Origin: Mycoplasmataceae bacterium
GTDB taxonomy: Bacteria; Bacillota_I; Bacilli_A; Mycoplasmatales; Mycoplasmoidaceae
Length of the DNA stretch: 64,000 bases
Reading direction: 5' to 3'
Assembly: GCA_020024755.1 (NCBI GenBank)
Contig: JAHHTH010000003.1
Span: 1-64,000, forward strand
The position numbers were made by a program, and so were the translations under genes. Every line of letters starts with the position of its first letter. Within the stretch, counting starts at the first letter, position 1. The notes beneath the pieces are model-generated. The model saw only the letters and a list, made by a program, of their open reading frames with translations. It had not been told where the DNA came from and searched no databases. This document shows, in pieces, positions 47,891 to 55,951 of the stretch.

Positions 47891-48019
47891 ACAAAAGAAT
47901 GTGAAGCAATTCATATCTCAGTTGAAAAATTGAGCGGCGTTACCGAAGGCTGTAAAAATGTAGGGTAGCGAGTAATGATAAGACGTTAGTTTTAGTGGGA
48001 GTAGCACTTCCACTTTTTT
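47891..48019 (+). ncRNA. Structured small RNA B, paralogue of RNA A
   Basis: It shares with RNA A the blocks TACAAAAGAAT, CATATCTCA, TTGAGCGG, GCTGTAAAAA, GGTAGCGA and AGTTTTAG-type sequence before a terminator (GTGGGAGT, AGC, ACTTCCAC, then T6; 47995-48019). The hairpins are conserved with base changes: CTCAGTT with AATTGAG, CGG with CCG, and GCTGT with GGTAGC. Its -10 box (TAAACT, 47879-47884) is weaker than that of A. It ends 34 bases before the first hipBA operator. Confidence 0.65.
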
Positions 48020-48052
48020 GTTCAAAACGCTGCATCTTTAATTTAATATATT

Positions 48053-48113
48053 TTTGCTCATATATTAGCAAATATAAATGAAATATGGCTATTTTTGCTA
48101 AAATAATAGCAAA
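48053..48113 (+). promoter_or_regulatory. Two hipBA operators, TTTGCT-N8-AGCAAA
   Basis: Two 20-base inverted repeats have the same half-sites and the same 8-base spacer (48053-48072 and 48094-48113), with centres 41 bases apart. The second reaches the A of the hipB start codon and covers the likely -10 (TAAAAT). HipB of E. coli binds TATCC-N8-GGATA, so the half-site and N8 geometry match the known autoregulatory design. Confidence 0.78.
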
Positions 48114-48400
48114 TGAAATATGATAAATACGATTTAAGAAATTTTGTAGACATTAAAACAGCAGATACTCAAATGATTGATACTGTCAATCAATTTAGAG
48201 CATATAGAAAAAAGAGAAAAATATCGAGACAAGAACTAGCTAAACAATCTGGAGTATCATATGCTTCTATTAGAAGATTTGAAGAAACAGGTGAAATAGC
48301 TTTTACCTCTTTACTTAAATTAGCTCAAGCTCTAAAATGCTTAGATGATTTTGACAATTTATTTAGACCTAGAATTATTGGAAGGTTGGAGGATCAATAA
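48113..48400 (+). CDS. hipB: HipB-like antitoxin, HTH XRE family
   Basis: 95 residues. A helix-turn-helix of the Cro/CI (XRE) type spans about 25-85 (R-Q-E-L-A-K-Q-S-G-V-S-Y-A-S-I-R-R-F-E). It is the expected repressor and antitoxin of the adjacent HipA kinase, and its stop overlaps the hipA ATG by one base. There is no ribosome binding site before ATG 48113. The start lies right after a -10-like box, so the mRNA is probably leaderless and the repressor would block initiation directly. Confidence 0.85.
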   Translation: MKYDKYDLRNFVDIKTADTQMIDTVNQFRAYRKKRKISRQELAKQSGVSYASIRRFEETGEIAFTSLLKLAQALKCLDDFDNLFRPRIIGRLEDQ

Positions 48401-49500
48401 TGCAACTACAAGAAATAAATAAACTAGTAGTTAAATACAATAATAGAATAGTAGGAGTTCTTTTTGATGATGGAACTAGAATAAGTTTTCAATATGATCT
48501 TAAATGACAAAAAGAAGGATTTAGTATATCTCCTCTTTCATTACCACTCAACAATGAAATATTCTATACTGCGACTAATTCACTAAATGATTTGTTTGGT
48601 GTCTTTAGAGATTCCTTGCCAGATGGTTGAGGACAGTTGCTATCAGTAAGAGCTCTAGCTCAAAAAGGAATCAACTACACTAAGTTATCTCCTTTAACTA
48701 AATTAAGCTTAATCCAAGCAAATGGACCTGGTGCATTAACCTATGAACCAATTCAAGATGAAGTATCATATCAATCATCAATAACTGATTTAGATCAAAT
48801 TGCTCAAGATGCAATCAATATTTACAATGACAACAATATCAATTTAGATGAATTATATCTAATGGCAGGTTCTAGTGGTGGAGCTAGACCTAAGGTTTAT
48901 TATCAAGATAATCAAGGAAGTTGAATAGTCAAATTTAGTTGTAGACTAGATGATATTGATGCAGGGTTAACAGAATATCAACTAAATCAGAAAGCTAAAC
49001 AATGTGGTATTAATATCAATGAACATAGATCATTTGAATCTAAATTGTGCAAAGGATATTTTGCTGCAAAAAGATTTGATATTAATCCAGATAACTCTAG
49101 AATTCATTTTATAAGTTTGTGTGGTTTATTAGAAACTGTACACACATTACCTAACCTAGACTATATGATTCTATTTAAGGTTATAGATTCAATATCAGCA
49201 CAAAAGCAAGAAGATACACTACAAGCATATAAACTAATGTGTTTTAATGTCATTAATAATAATAAAGATGATCATGGTAAAAACTTTGGTTTTATCTATG
49301 ATGAACATTTACATGGATATAAATTGTCTCCTGCCTATGATATCACATATATAAGCATCAATAAAGAACATGAAATGAGTGTAGATGGTAATGGCAACCC
49401 TACTGAAGATGATTGTATTAAAGTAGGAGCATTAATTGGATACACTAAATCAGATTGCCAAGCTATTATTAACTCAATAAAGAAACTAAATGATAAATAG
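48400..49500 (+). CDS. hipA: HipA-like serine/threonine kinase toxin
   Basis: 366 residues. The N-terminal HipA subdomain (about 8-95) includes G-x-F-R-D-S-L-P-D-G-W-G. The kinase core has the glycine-rich G-S-S-G-G-A-R-P-K loop (about 168-176), the ATP-binding K of V-K-F-S, the catalytic D-D-H-G-K-N (290-295) and the D-F-G-equivalent P-A-Y-D-I. All expected kinase residues are in place, so it should be active. HipA kinases stall translation by phosphorylating an aminoacyl-tRNA synthetase (GltX in E. coli). Toxin-antitoxin pairs are uncommon in mollicutes. GGAGG serves the start. Confidence 0.9.
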
Positions 49501-49541
49501 ACATTTGATATATTTTTGTATTTAATTCTATTTGATTGGTA

Positions 49542-49571
49542 TATAATGGAATGATTGCTTTCAAAGCAATC
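49542..49571 (+). promoter_or_regulatory. Promoter and 5'-terminal stem-loop
   Basis: TATAAT (49542-49547) is followed six bases later by GATTGCTTT-C-AAAGCAATC (49553-49571), a palindrome that folds as a 7-pair hairpin at the predicted mRNA start. It could equally be a repressor site. It drives the Fic-like gene at 49589, separately from hipBA. Confidence 0.6.
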
Positions 49572-49588
49572 AAACCAGAGGTAATACC

Positions 49589-51040
49589 ATGAATTATTTA
49601 TTTAAAATATTTAAAGCTACTACAATTAAATCAAACCCAGTAAGATTTAACGTATTTGGGAATAGATATGATACAGAGTTATCAAATACAGAAATTGAAT
49701 GAATTATTAATAGTGAAATGTTCATGCCAATATGTATAGATAATAGATATGTATATTTCATTTCTATTTACAGTAAAGATAAACAAGATTGTAAGTGCTT
49801 GACAAACAATCCTGACTTTCAAATATTATCTAATACTAAAAGTAGTAATACTAAGAACACATATACAACTTGATTAAATAACATCTATAGAATAGCTGCA
49901 AGTGATTTTGAACAATTAATAGAACAAGGTATCTATAAAGAAACAACAACACTTCATCAACAAGATCAAAAGATGATTATTCAATTAATTCTTAATAAGC
50001 TTTTACAACCGGTTATTAGACTAACTACATATTCAATTAGATTAAAATCTAATAACGTAATATCATGTAGTCTTATTAATGCAGACTATAATCAATTCAA
50101 AATGTATTATCATATGATTGATGAACCTAGTCATTTAGCTAATCATTTATATGATATTTATAAAATGAAGAAACATGATGATAATGGAATAATCACGCAA
50201 AGATATCAATCAGTAATTAAGTTTGCGAAATTATTTGTAAATACTTATAGCAAGAATCAATATCCTCAATTATTAGAATGTATAGATACACCTTATTATC
50301 TATGTGCTTATTGTGATAGCTGATGATACATCAATCAACATCTTCTAAAAATAGCTTTTGAAATTCATGAGGCTATGCCTTATCCATTAACACTATTTAG
50401 TGATGTGTTATATGGTTCAAATAGTGTAGTAGATGTAGAATGCATATCAAAACAAACTTATAAGTATTATTCAGATTTAATGAATATTTATAGAAAAACA
50501 TTTAGTGGTTTATTTGAATCTAATAAACCTCTTGAGTTTGACGATTTAGTAAATATTAATAAAAGTATTTGTAATGTATACAATAGTACTGATCATTTAA
50601 GACTTGAAAGTACTTCAGTAATAACTAGTATAAGTAAAATACAATTAAGAGAACAAACTAAAAATAAATTAAGTAAGATATATAACAAGTTCCTTAAAGA
50701 TATAGGTGTTTCAAAACACACTTATCTTTATAAACAAAAACTAATTATTAAACTTTATATAGATATTATTTCAATGCAATGATTTAAAGAAGGTAATAAT
50801 AGAACTGCATTCTTGATCCTAAACCAACTATTAAATCATTATTTAGGTTCTCAAACAGAATATATTATTATTACATCATTTAAAAACAAAGCAGAGTGAA
50901 AACAACTTCTAGAAGATGTAATGATATCGAGAAATTCATGCATGTATAGCAAAAAGCAAAGGAATGCTACATTTGGTAAACTACAAAGATATATAGAATC
51001 TATTATTAGTAGAGTTAATATTGTTGAATTTAAATATTAG
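49589..51040 (+). CDS. Module protein with Fic-like C-terminal domain lacking the catalytic His
   Basis: 483 residues. The N-terminal half (about 1-240) follows the module family of the lon operon: tyrosine-rich strands, W-L-N-N-I-Y-R-I-A-x2-D-F-E-Q-L, S-L-I-N and F-A-K-L-F-V-N-T-Y. The C-terminal part is helical and holds Q-W-F-K-E-G-N-N-R-T-A at 397-407, equal in spacing to the Fic loop H-P-F-x-D-G-N-G-R. The catalytic His is Gln397. The anchor Phe, Gly, Asn and Arg remain, so it may still bind nucleotide without transferring it. AGAGG precedes ATG 49589. Its last four bases overlap the convergent ATPase gene. Confidence 0.65.
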
Positions 51041-52434
51041 TTTTTATCATTTGGATGCAATAGTTTGATTCTATTAAAAGTTAAATCTAAAAATCCTGCA
51101 CAGTATAGAGGCAAGTTGATGATTCTTGTTTCTTTGTCGTAAGAAATATTATTTGTAGAGAAGGTTATTCCATATTGTACTCTTTTGTGTTTCATCACTC
51201 TAGTTAATGAAGCAATTCTATAATCCTTTCCATATTTAATTTCAATAGGTACTATTCCATCTGTATCATTCTCTAATATCATATCTACTTCATATACTGT
51301 ATTGCTATTAGATTGATTATCACTTATATCTTTTTCTTGAAAAGTATAGAAGTTTAATTTACTATCATCATTAACCTTATAAAATTCACTAAATACAAAG
51401 TTTTCTGCAATAGATCCTCTTTGATTTGGACGAGCATTATTTTCATCTTCTAATTCTCTAGGAGTAAATTTATAAAGCATTGGCAAAAATCCTCAGTCAT
51501 TATAATAAAGTTTAAAACTAGAATGCTTTTCATGTAGAAATAAAGGAATTGACAATTTTTCTAGATTATCAACTTTATAAACTATTTTTGATAGAAGTAT
51601 ATTCTTGATAGAGCTTTCAAAGTTTAAGTATCTTGCATTATCATCTAATTCACTTAATACGAATCTGTTGTGACGTCTAGCGTGGAATGTTGGCATTTCA
51701 TCAAATATTGAAAGGCATTGTTTCTTGGCAACTACTCCTTCCATATACTTAGTAATATCTTGTCTATATCCATAGTAGATTTTTTCTTTTACTTTATTTA
51801 TTTCATATGCACTACCTTTGTCGATATATGTTTGCACTACCTCTGGCATTCCACCTGTATAAAAGAACTCTCTCAGAATTCGTATTAGGTTTTTGTGAAC
51901 ACTATTATCTATTGGTTTTAGGTTATTTACTGCTTCCTGAACTAAATCTATATACTCTTCCTTACCAATTGCCATTAAGAATTCTTTAAAAGACATCGGG
52001 TACATATTTCACATTTCAACTTTACCAACCGGAAACGATGCATCAATTAGGTTTAAGGTATTTGCTAAGTAACTTCCAGTGCAAATTACTTTTTGTTTAA
52101 ATTTAAGATCTACAAAAAGTTTTAAAGCTGTTTTTAAGGTTGGTACTTCTTGAACTTCATCAAAAATGATTAAGAAGTCATCGGCCAAATGAACTTTTAG
52201 TTTTGTTTCAATGATATCAATAATTACTTTAGGAGAAGTTTCTCCATATAATGCCTCTTTCAATTCTTTCTCTTCAAAAAAATTTATATATACATACTTA
52301 TCTTTATAAAATTCTTTAGCAAACTTTTGGATGATATAAGTTTTACCTACTTGTCTAGAGCCATAAATAAGAATCGGCAATGAATCTGGCTTGTCTTTTC
52401 ATTTAATTAAATTTTCAAAAATTACTCTTTTCAT
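51037..52434 (-). CDS. DUF4143-type AAA ATPase with nuclease-like C-terminus (copy 3)
   Basis: 465 residues. Walker A is G-S-R-Q-V-G-K-T-Y (about 25-33) and Walker B is F-L-I-I-F-D-E-V-Q (about 88-96). A DUF4143-type C-terminus with E-V-D-M-I and V-P-I-E-I-K-Y-G-K (about 385-415) again shows the D...E-x-K pattern. A TATAAT on the minus strand (52446-52441) ends six bases before ATG, so it is probably leaderless like the other two copies. Tandem repeats lie directly upstream. It closes the right side of the accessory island. Confidence 0.82.
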
Positions 52435-52469
52435 ACTTATATTATATATATAAAATAGCTTCTAAAATA

Positions 52470-52628
52470 AAAAATCTAACAAAATCCTAGGGTGTAAAAG
52501 TTAAAAATCTAACAAAATCCTAGGGTATAAAAATAAAAAATCTAACAAAATCCTAGGGGGTTATTCTTTTTTTTATGGTTTTGTCTTTCCTTTTTTTATG
52601 GTTTAGTGCTTCTTTTTCTTATGGTTTG
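52470..52628. repeat. Two short tandem arrays upstream of ATPase copy 3
   Basis: Three copies of AAAAATCTAACAAAATCCTA (then GGG) start at about 52470, 52503 and 52536, with a 33-base period. Three imperfect copies of a T-run followed by ATGGTTT follow (about 52565-52628). Together with 52629-52733, which shows nothing else, they fill the gap between ATPase copy 3 and the lipoprotein promoter (TATAAT 52734-52739). Confidence 0.75.
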
Positions 52629-52774
52629 CAACATTTCAATATACATAATTACTAAAAAATTAATGTAATAAATATAAATCCTTACCTTATCCATCACTAA
52701 CTAATAGCCTCTTAACAAATTAAAATATAAATCTATAATGTTGTTGTACTGATGTACGAATAGAAGGTGATAAT

Positions 52775-53317
52775 ATGAGATTTTCTAGAAAAGTTAAATT
52801 AGTTCTAGGATTATGTTTGGGCAGTATTATATCTACTGCTGCAATAACGACTATGGCTGTATCATGTAGTAATGAAGATTCAAGCAATCTTTATAGTTAC
52901 ACCAATGTAGATCCACAAGTTGCTAAACTTTTTCCAGAATCAGCTATTGCTCAAATGGGAACTAAATTTGCACAAGCTTTTAAAAAGAGTCTACCAGAAG
53001 AAGGAAAAGATACAAAGTTAAATCATGTAACAACTAAAATTTCATTAGATGGTTCTTTACTAACTATTTTGTTAGATTACTCACTAACTCATACTGACAA
53101 TAATACAATCTATGAGATGTATACTAAAATGACAATTGATTTATTAAATGTAAATAATGGTGAATATACTTCTAAACAAACCATATGAACAAATGATAAT
53201 GGTAATATTACAGGATCTAAAGAAGTTCCAGAAATAGTAACAATGCCAAAGCAAGAATTAATTACTATGCTTAATAACATATATGAAACTGGATCTCCAG
53301 ATGGAATACAAGAATAG
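52775..53317 (+). CDS. Small lipoprotein
   Basis: 180 residues. A basic N-terminus and hydrophobic core lead to a lipobox-like T-M-A-V-S-C (Cys29 or close), after which the protein is hydrophilic. It should be lipid-anchored on the outer face. The mature part resembles in length and pattern the lipoprotein encoded at 53426 and ends without a domain I recognise. GAAGGTG precedes ATG 52775. The mRNA probably starts near a small GTAC-TGAT-GTAC hairpin (52746-52757). Confidence 0.78.
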
Positions 53318-53344
53318 ATAGATATTAGTAGAACAGAATAGTAC

Positions 53345-53400
53345 TTGACAGATTACTCTAAATGTATGTATACTAGAAGAGTGGTGCTATTTTTAGCACC
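53345..53400 (+). promoter_or_regulatory. Promoter and 5'-terminal stem-loop
   Basis: TTGACA (53345-53350), 18 bases, TATACT (53369-53374), then a perfect hairpin GGTGCTA-TTTT-TAGCACC (53383-53400) at the expected mRNA start. The hairpin matches that at 55917 with compensating changes. Confidence 0.75.
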
Positions 53401-53425
53401 TACAAATTTAAGGGAGATTAATTTT

Positions 53426-53989
53426 ATGAAATTAGGAAGAAAATTTAAGCTTGCCTTAGGTATTGGTCTTGGTGCAATGGTGTCTACTGCTGCAATTGCT
53501 ACTATGGCAGTATCTTGTGGTAAAGAAGAAAAGTCTATAGCTATTTCAGAATCAAAATATGAACCATCACCAGAAATAGCTGCAAAAATAAGCAAGCAAC
53601 AATTTGATACCTTAATTAAAGGTGTTAATATTGATAATCAAAAGAAGATTCAATTATTTGAAGAAAAAGGTATTACAGTTACTAGAAATCACTACATTAG
53701 TATTATTGGAAATAAATTATATGAAACAGTAGATTTAGTTCTTTCAAAAGATGGAGTAACTCAAACTATAAATAATTACTCTACGTTAGATTTATCTAAT
53801 TTACAATATGAAGTAGAAATAAATAGTCAAGGTAAAACAACTAAACAAAGCGGTACATATAATAGTTCTCAAATGCAAGTAGTGGCTCAAAGTCTGAATG
53901 AAATGTACCAACTAGCATTAAATCCAGAATCTAATCCAAGTGCTCCTAACCCAGATGTATCTGGTGGTGACGCTGAACCATCAGCATAA
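53426..53989 (+). CDS. Small lipoprotein
   Basis: 187 residues. The signal peptide M-K-L-G-R-K and hydrophobic core end in T-M-A-V-S-C-G and are almost identical to the 55952 product and close to that of 52775. The mature part is hydrophilic and ends in a Pro/Ser/Asn tail. The start at ATG 53426 follows GGGAG. An in-frame ATG 81 bases upstream would overlap the promoter and is rejected. It is a lipid-anchored surface protein of unknown role, with its own promoter and terminator. Confidence 0.82.
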   Translation: MKLGRKFKLALGIGLGAMVSTAAIATMAVSCGKEEKSIAISESKYEPSPEIAAKISKQQFDTLIKGVNIDNQKKIQLFEEKGITVTRNHYISIIGNKLYETVDLVLSKDGVTQTINNYSTLDLSNLQYEVEINSQGKTTKQSGTYNSSQMQVVAQSLNEMYQLALNPESNPSAPNPDVSGGDAEPSA

Positions 53990-54020
53990 GTTTCATTATT
54001 TAGAAGTTAAAAAGATATAC

Positions 54021-54051
54021 AAAAACACTAGATACAAGTCTGGTGTTTTTT
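54021..54051 (+). terminator. Rho-independent terminator
   Basis: AAAAACACTAGA pairs with TCTGGTGTTTTT across a 6-base loop with one T-G pair. Confidence 0.85.
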
Positions 54052-54149
54052 GTTTACACAGATCATAGCATGTGTAACTTCTTTTTTAGAACTATAATTA
54101 TAGATTCTATTTAAATAATTTCTTGGAATAAAAATGTAATAAATACCAC

Positions 54150-54221
54150 TTGACAAATTGTTCTGGGGGGGGGTATACTAGAAGAGTGGTGGTATTTTTA
54201 GTTATCGTAGATTATCACCAC
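54150..54221 (+). promoter_or_regulatory. Promoter with G9 tract in the spacer and 5'-terminal hairpin
   Basis: TTGACA (54150-54155), 18 bases, TATACT (54174-54179). Nine uninterrupted G (54165-54173) touch the -10 box. A 9-pair hairpin (54186-54194 with 54213-54221) lies at the mRNA start. Gain or loss of G would change the spacer from 18 towards 17 or 19, so this is a good candidate for on/off switching. Confidence 0.78.
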
Positions 54222-54252
54222 GCAATATTAATTTATTAAAAGGAGAAAAATT

Positions 54253-54840
54253 ATGGGATTCTGAGGAAAACTTGGAAAAATCGTTAGTATCACTATGATT
54301 TCAGTTGGTGCTGTAGGTACTGCTGGATTCGGTGCACTATGTGGAATTGGTGCTAACTATACAGTAGTTCAAACTCAAACTTCTGGTCCAGAAGGACAAA
54401 CTGTAAAAATGGAAATGGGTGTTGGTTCACTTAACTATGGAATGATGTGAGAAAATGGAGTTCTTGCACCAAAAGTGAATGGTATTTACCCAGGTCGTAT
54501 TGATGAAACAACTGGAAAAGAAATGACTTATGACCAATTCGTTTCACGTACTGAAGATATGTTGAACAATAAACAAGAAGATTTAGGTGGAAAAACAGGT
54601 AGAGAATCATATAATGAACAAATCTCTATGTTAAAAGAACAATTAAAGAATGCTCCAACAGAAGAAGCTAAAAAAGCAATCCAAGAACAGATTGATGCTG
54701 CAAATGAATTTTTGTCTATGATGGAAGCTCCACAAAAAGCAAAAGATATGATGATCTCTGGTGCAGTTCTAACTACTATCTTTGGTCTAGTTACTATTGC
54801 TGGTATTCCACTATTAATTCTTTGCAAGAAAAAAGCTTAG
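54253..54840 (+). CDS. Surface antigen with constant ends and variable middle (copy 2)
   Basis: 195 residues. Its first 30 and last 35 residues are nearly identical to those of the 21882 product, which is 92 residues longer. The middle is unrelated except for a G-x-GSLNY segment and a charged helix (about 90-155). Both ends are hydrophobic, so the centre is likely outside. GGAG precedes ATG 54253. It carries the same terminator type as copy 1. The pure G9 tract in its promoter suggests it is the switchable member of the pair. Confidence 0.72.
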
Positions 54841-54867
54841 TAATTCATACTATTAATTTATAGATTT

Positions 54868-54905
54868 ATAAAATAACTTGTCCAATACAGAACAAGTTAT
54901 TTTAT
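54868..54905 (+). terminator. Rho-independent terminator
   Basis: A 14-pair perfect stem (ATAAAATAACTTGT with ACAAGTTATTTTAT) is almost the same as the terminator of the paralogue at 22775. Confidence 0.92.
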
Positions 54906-54931
54906 TTGTATTTGAGTATATAAACAAAACC

Positions 54932-54955
54932 CACTCTAGGTATTAGTCTAGAGTG
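54932..54955 (-). terminator. Hairpin, possible minus-strand terminator
   Basis: CACTCTAG and CTAGAGTG pair perfectly around 8 bases. On the minus strand GGGTTTTGTTT follows, so it may stop transcripts arriving from the RNA candidate at 55160-55725. The stretch 54956-55159 shows nothing else. Confidence 0.5.
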
Positions 54956-55159
54956 AGCCTTTATAGTATTGTTATTAAAAGGGAAATGAAATTAAATGTG
55001 TATTATTTTATTTATTACTATTTAGCATAAATGTTATGCGGTATATAAAGTTAAGTGTATACAATTATTCTGTCTATTTTACTTATTATTATTACTTGAT
55101 TTACAATTACACTTATATTGTATCCAGTACCTTATATAAAAATAATAATATGAGGATTT

Positions 55160-55725
55160 TAAAAATTATTTGTTGTTTAGCTTAGGATTAAGAATGACTC
55201 CGAGAATCTCGTAACCTAAACAACTTATCGTGAGTATAATGGTAAATGGTTATAGTCAATTAATCGTGGATAAATAAATTATCTGCTTTTATAGATTAGG
55301 AATGTTTATTTTGGCATACAACCTATTTAATATTCCTAAATAGATGTATTTTATTCTGTGAGTTGTATTTAATCGTGCCCAATAATTGATAATGTGATAG
55401 GGGATTATTTAAGGGGTTTTGAATGATTTGTTGAAGGTTATTACTTATTGATTAACTAGTGTTGTATTATGTAATCACTCTAAGTAATCTTGCAACTGTT
55501 TCGTTTGTTTCTAATTAATTGATCATTATATTGTTTAATGAACTATTACCATTTAGATTATCTTGTTATTGCCTTATTAAAGATTAATCTCTTTATCTCT
55601 ATTATTAGGTTCTAGTCTAATAATGAGAATTGTACTTAATACCCAACATTTTATAACTTGCTTGTGCAAAGCAACTTATCCCAACTAGGGGTTTCTCTAT
55701 GAAGATTCATTCTTCCCTAATTGGT
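55160..55725 (-). ncRNA. Large structured RNA candidate of about 0.57 kb
   Basis: On the minus strand TTGACA (55759-55754), 16 bases and TATATT (55737-55732) form a good promoter. The predicted transcript begins with a 10-pair stem (55715-55724 with 55681-55690, one G-U). It ends with a 9-pair stem (GTTGTTTAG/CTAAACAAC, 55172-55180 with 55216-55224) followed by a T-run. In between are several further hairpins, such as TTAGGAAT/ATTCCTAA and ATTATTAG/CTAATAAT, and no reading frame of note. RNase P, tmRNA and SRP motifs are absent. Its size is near that of ROOL-type RNAs. Confidence 0.5.
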
Positions 55726-55880
55726 ACTTAAAATATACATACTTAGTTTCAAATGTCAAGCAAATAACTAAAAAAATTTTTACTAATTTATTCATTTTAA
55801 AAATACTAAACAATATCTAAATATATTCATATATTTAATGGTATTAATACTTTTAGAGAAATATATTGAACAAATGTCTC

Positions 55881-55934
55881 TTGACTCAGATTCGCTCACT
55901 TAATATAATTAAAGAGTGTGTTATTTTTAGCACA
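55881..55934 (+). promoter_or_regulatory. Promoter and 5'-terminal stem-loop
   Basis: TTGACT (55881-55886), 17 bases, TATAAT (55904-55909), then hairpin TGTGTTA-TTTT-TAGCACA (55917-55934, one T-G pair). It has the same leader design as at 53383. Confidence 0.78.
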
Positions 55935-55951
55935 TCAAAAGAGGAGAAACT

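Noticed and set aside
47640..48019. T-box or tracrRNA identity for the paired sRNAs (GGTGGTAC-like block, terminator)
   Set aside because: The T-box stem I and antiterminator order are missing, no cas9 is present, and neither RNA leads into an aminoacyl-tRNA gene.
38032..51040. Integrative conjugative element
   Set aside because: The modules recall ICE proteins, but no TraG/TraE-type ATPase, relaxase or integrase gene is present in the window.
53345..53425. Upstream start for the 53426 lipoprotein
   Set aside because: It would begin on the -35 box and place the signal peptide inside the protein; ATG 53426 has GGGAG and a proper signal peptide.
55160..55725. RNase P RNA or tmRNA
   Set aside because: The conserved GAGGAAAGTCC and ACAGAA blocks, and a tRNA-like end with CCA, are not found on either strand.
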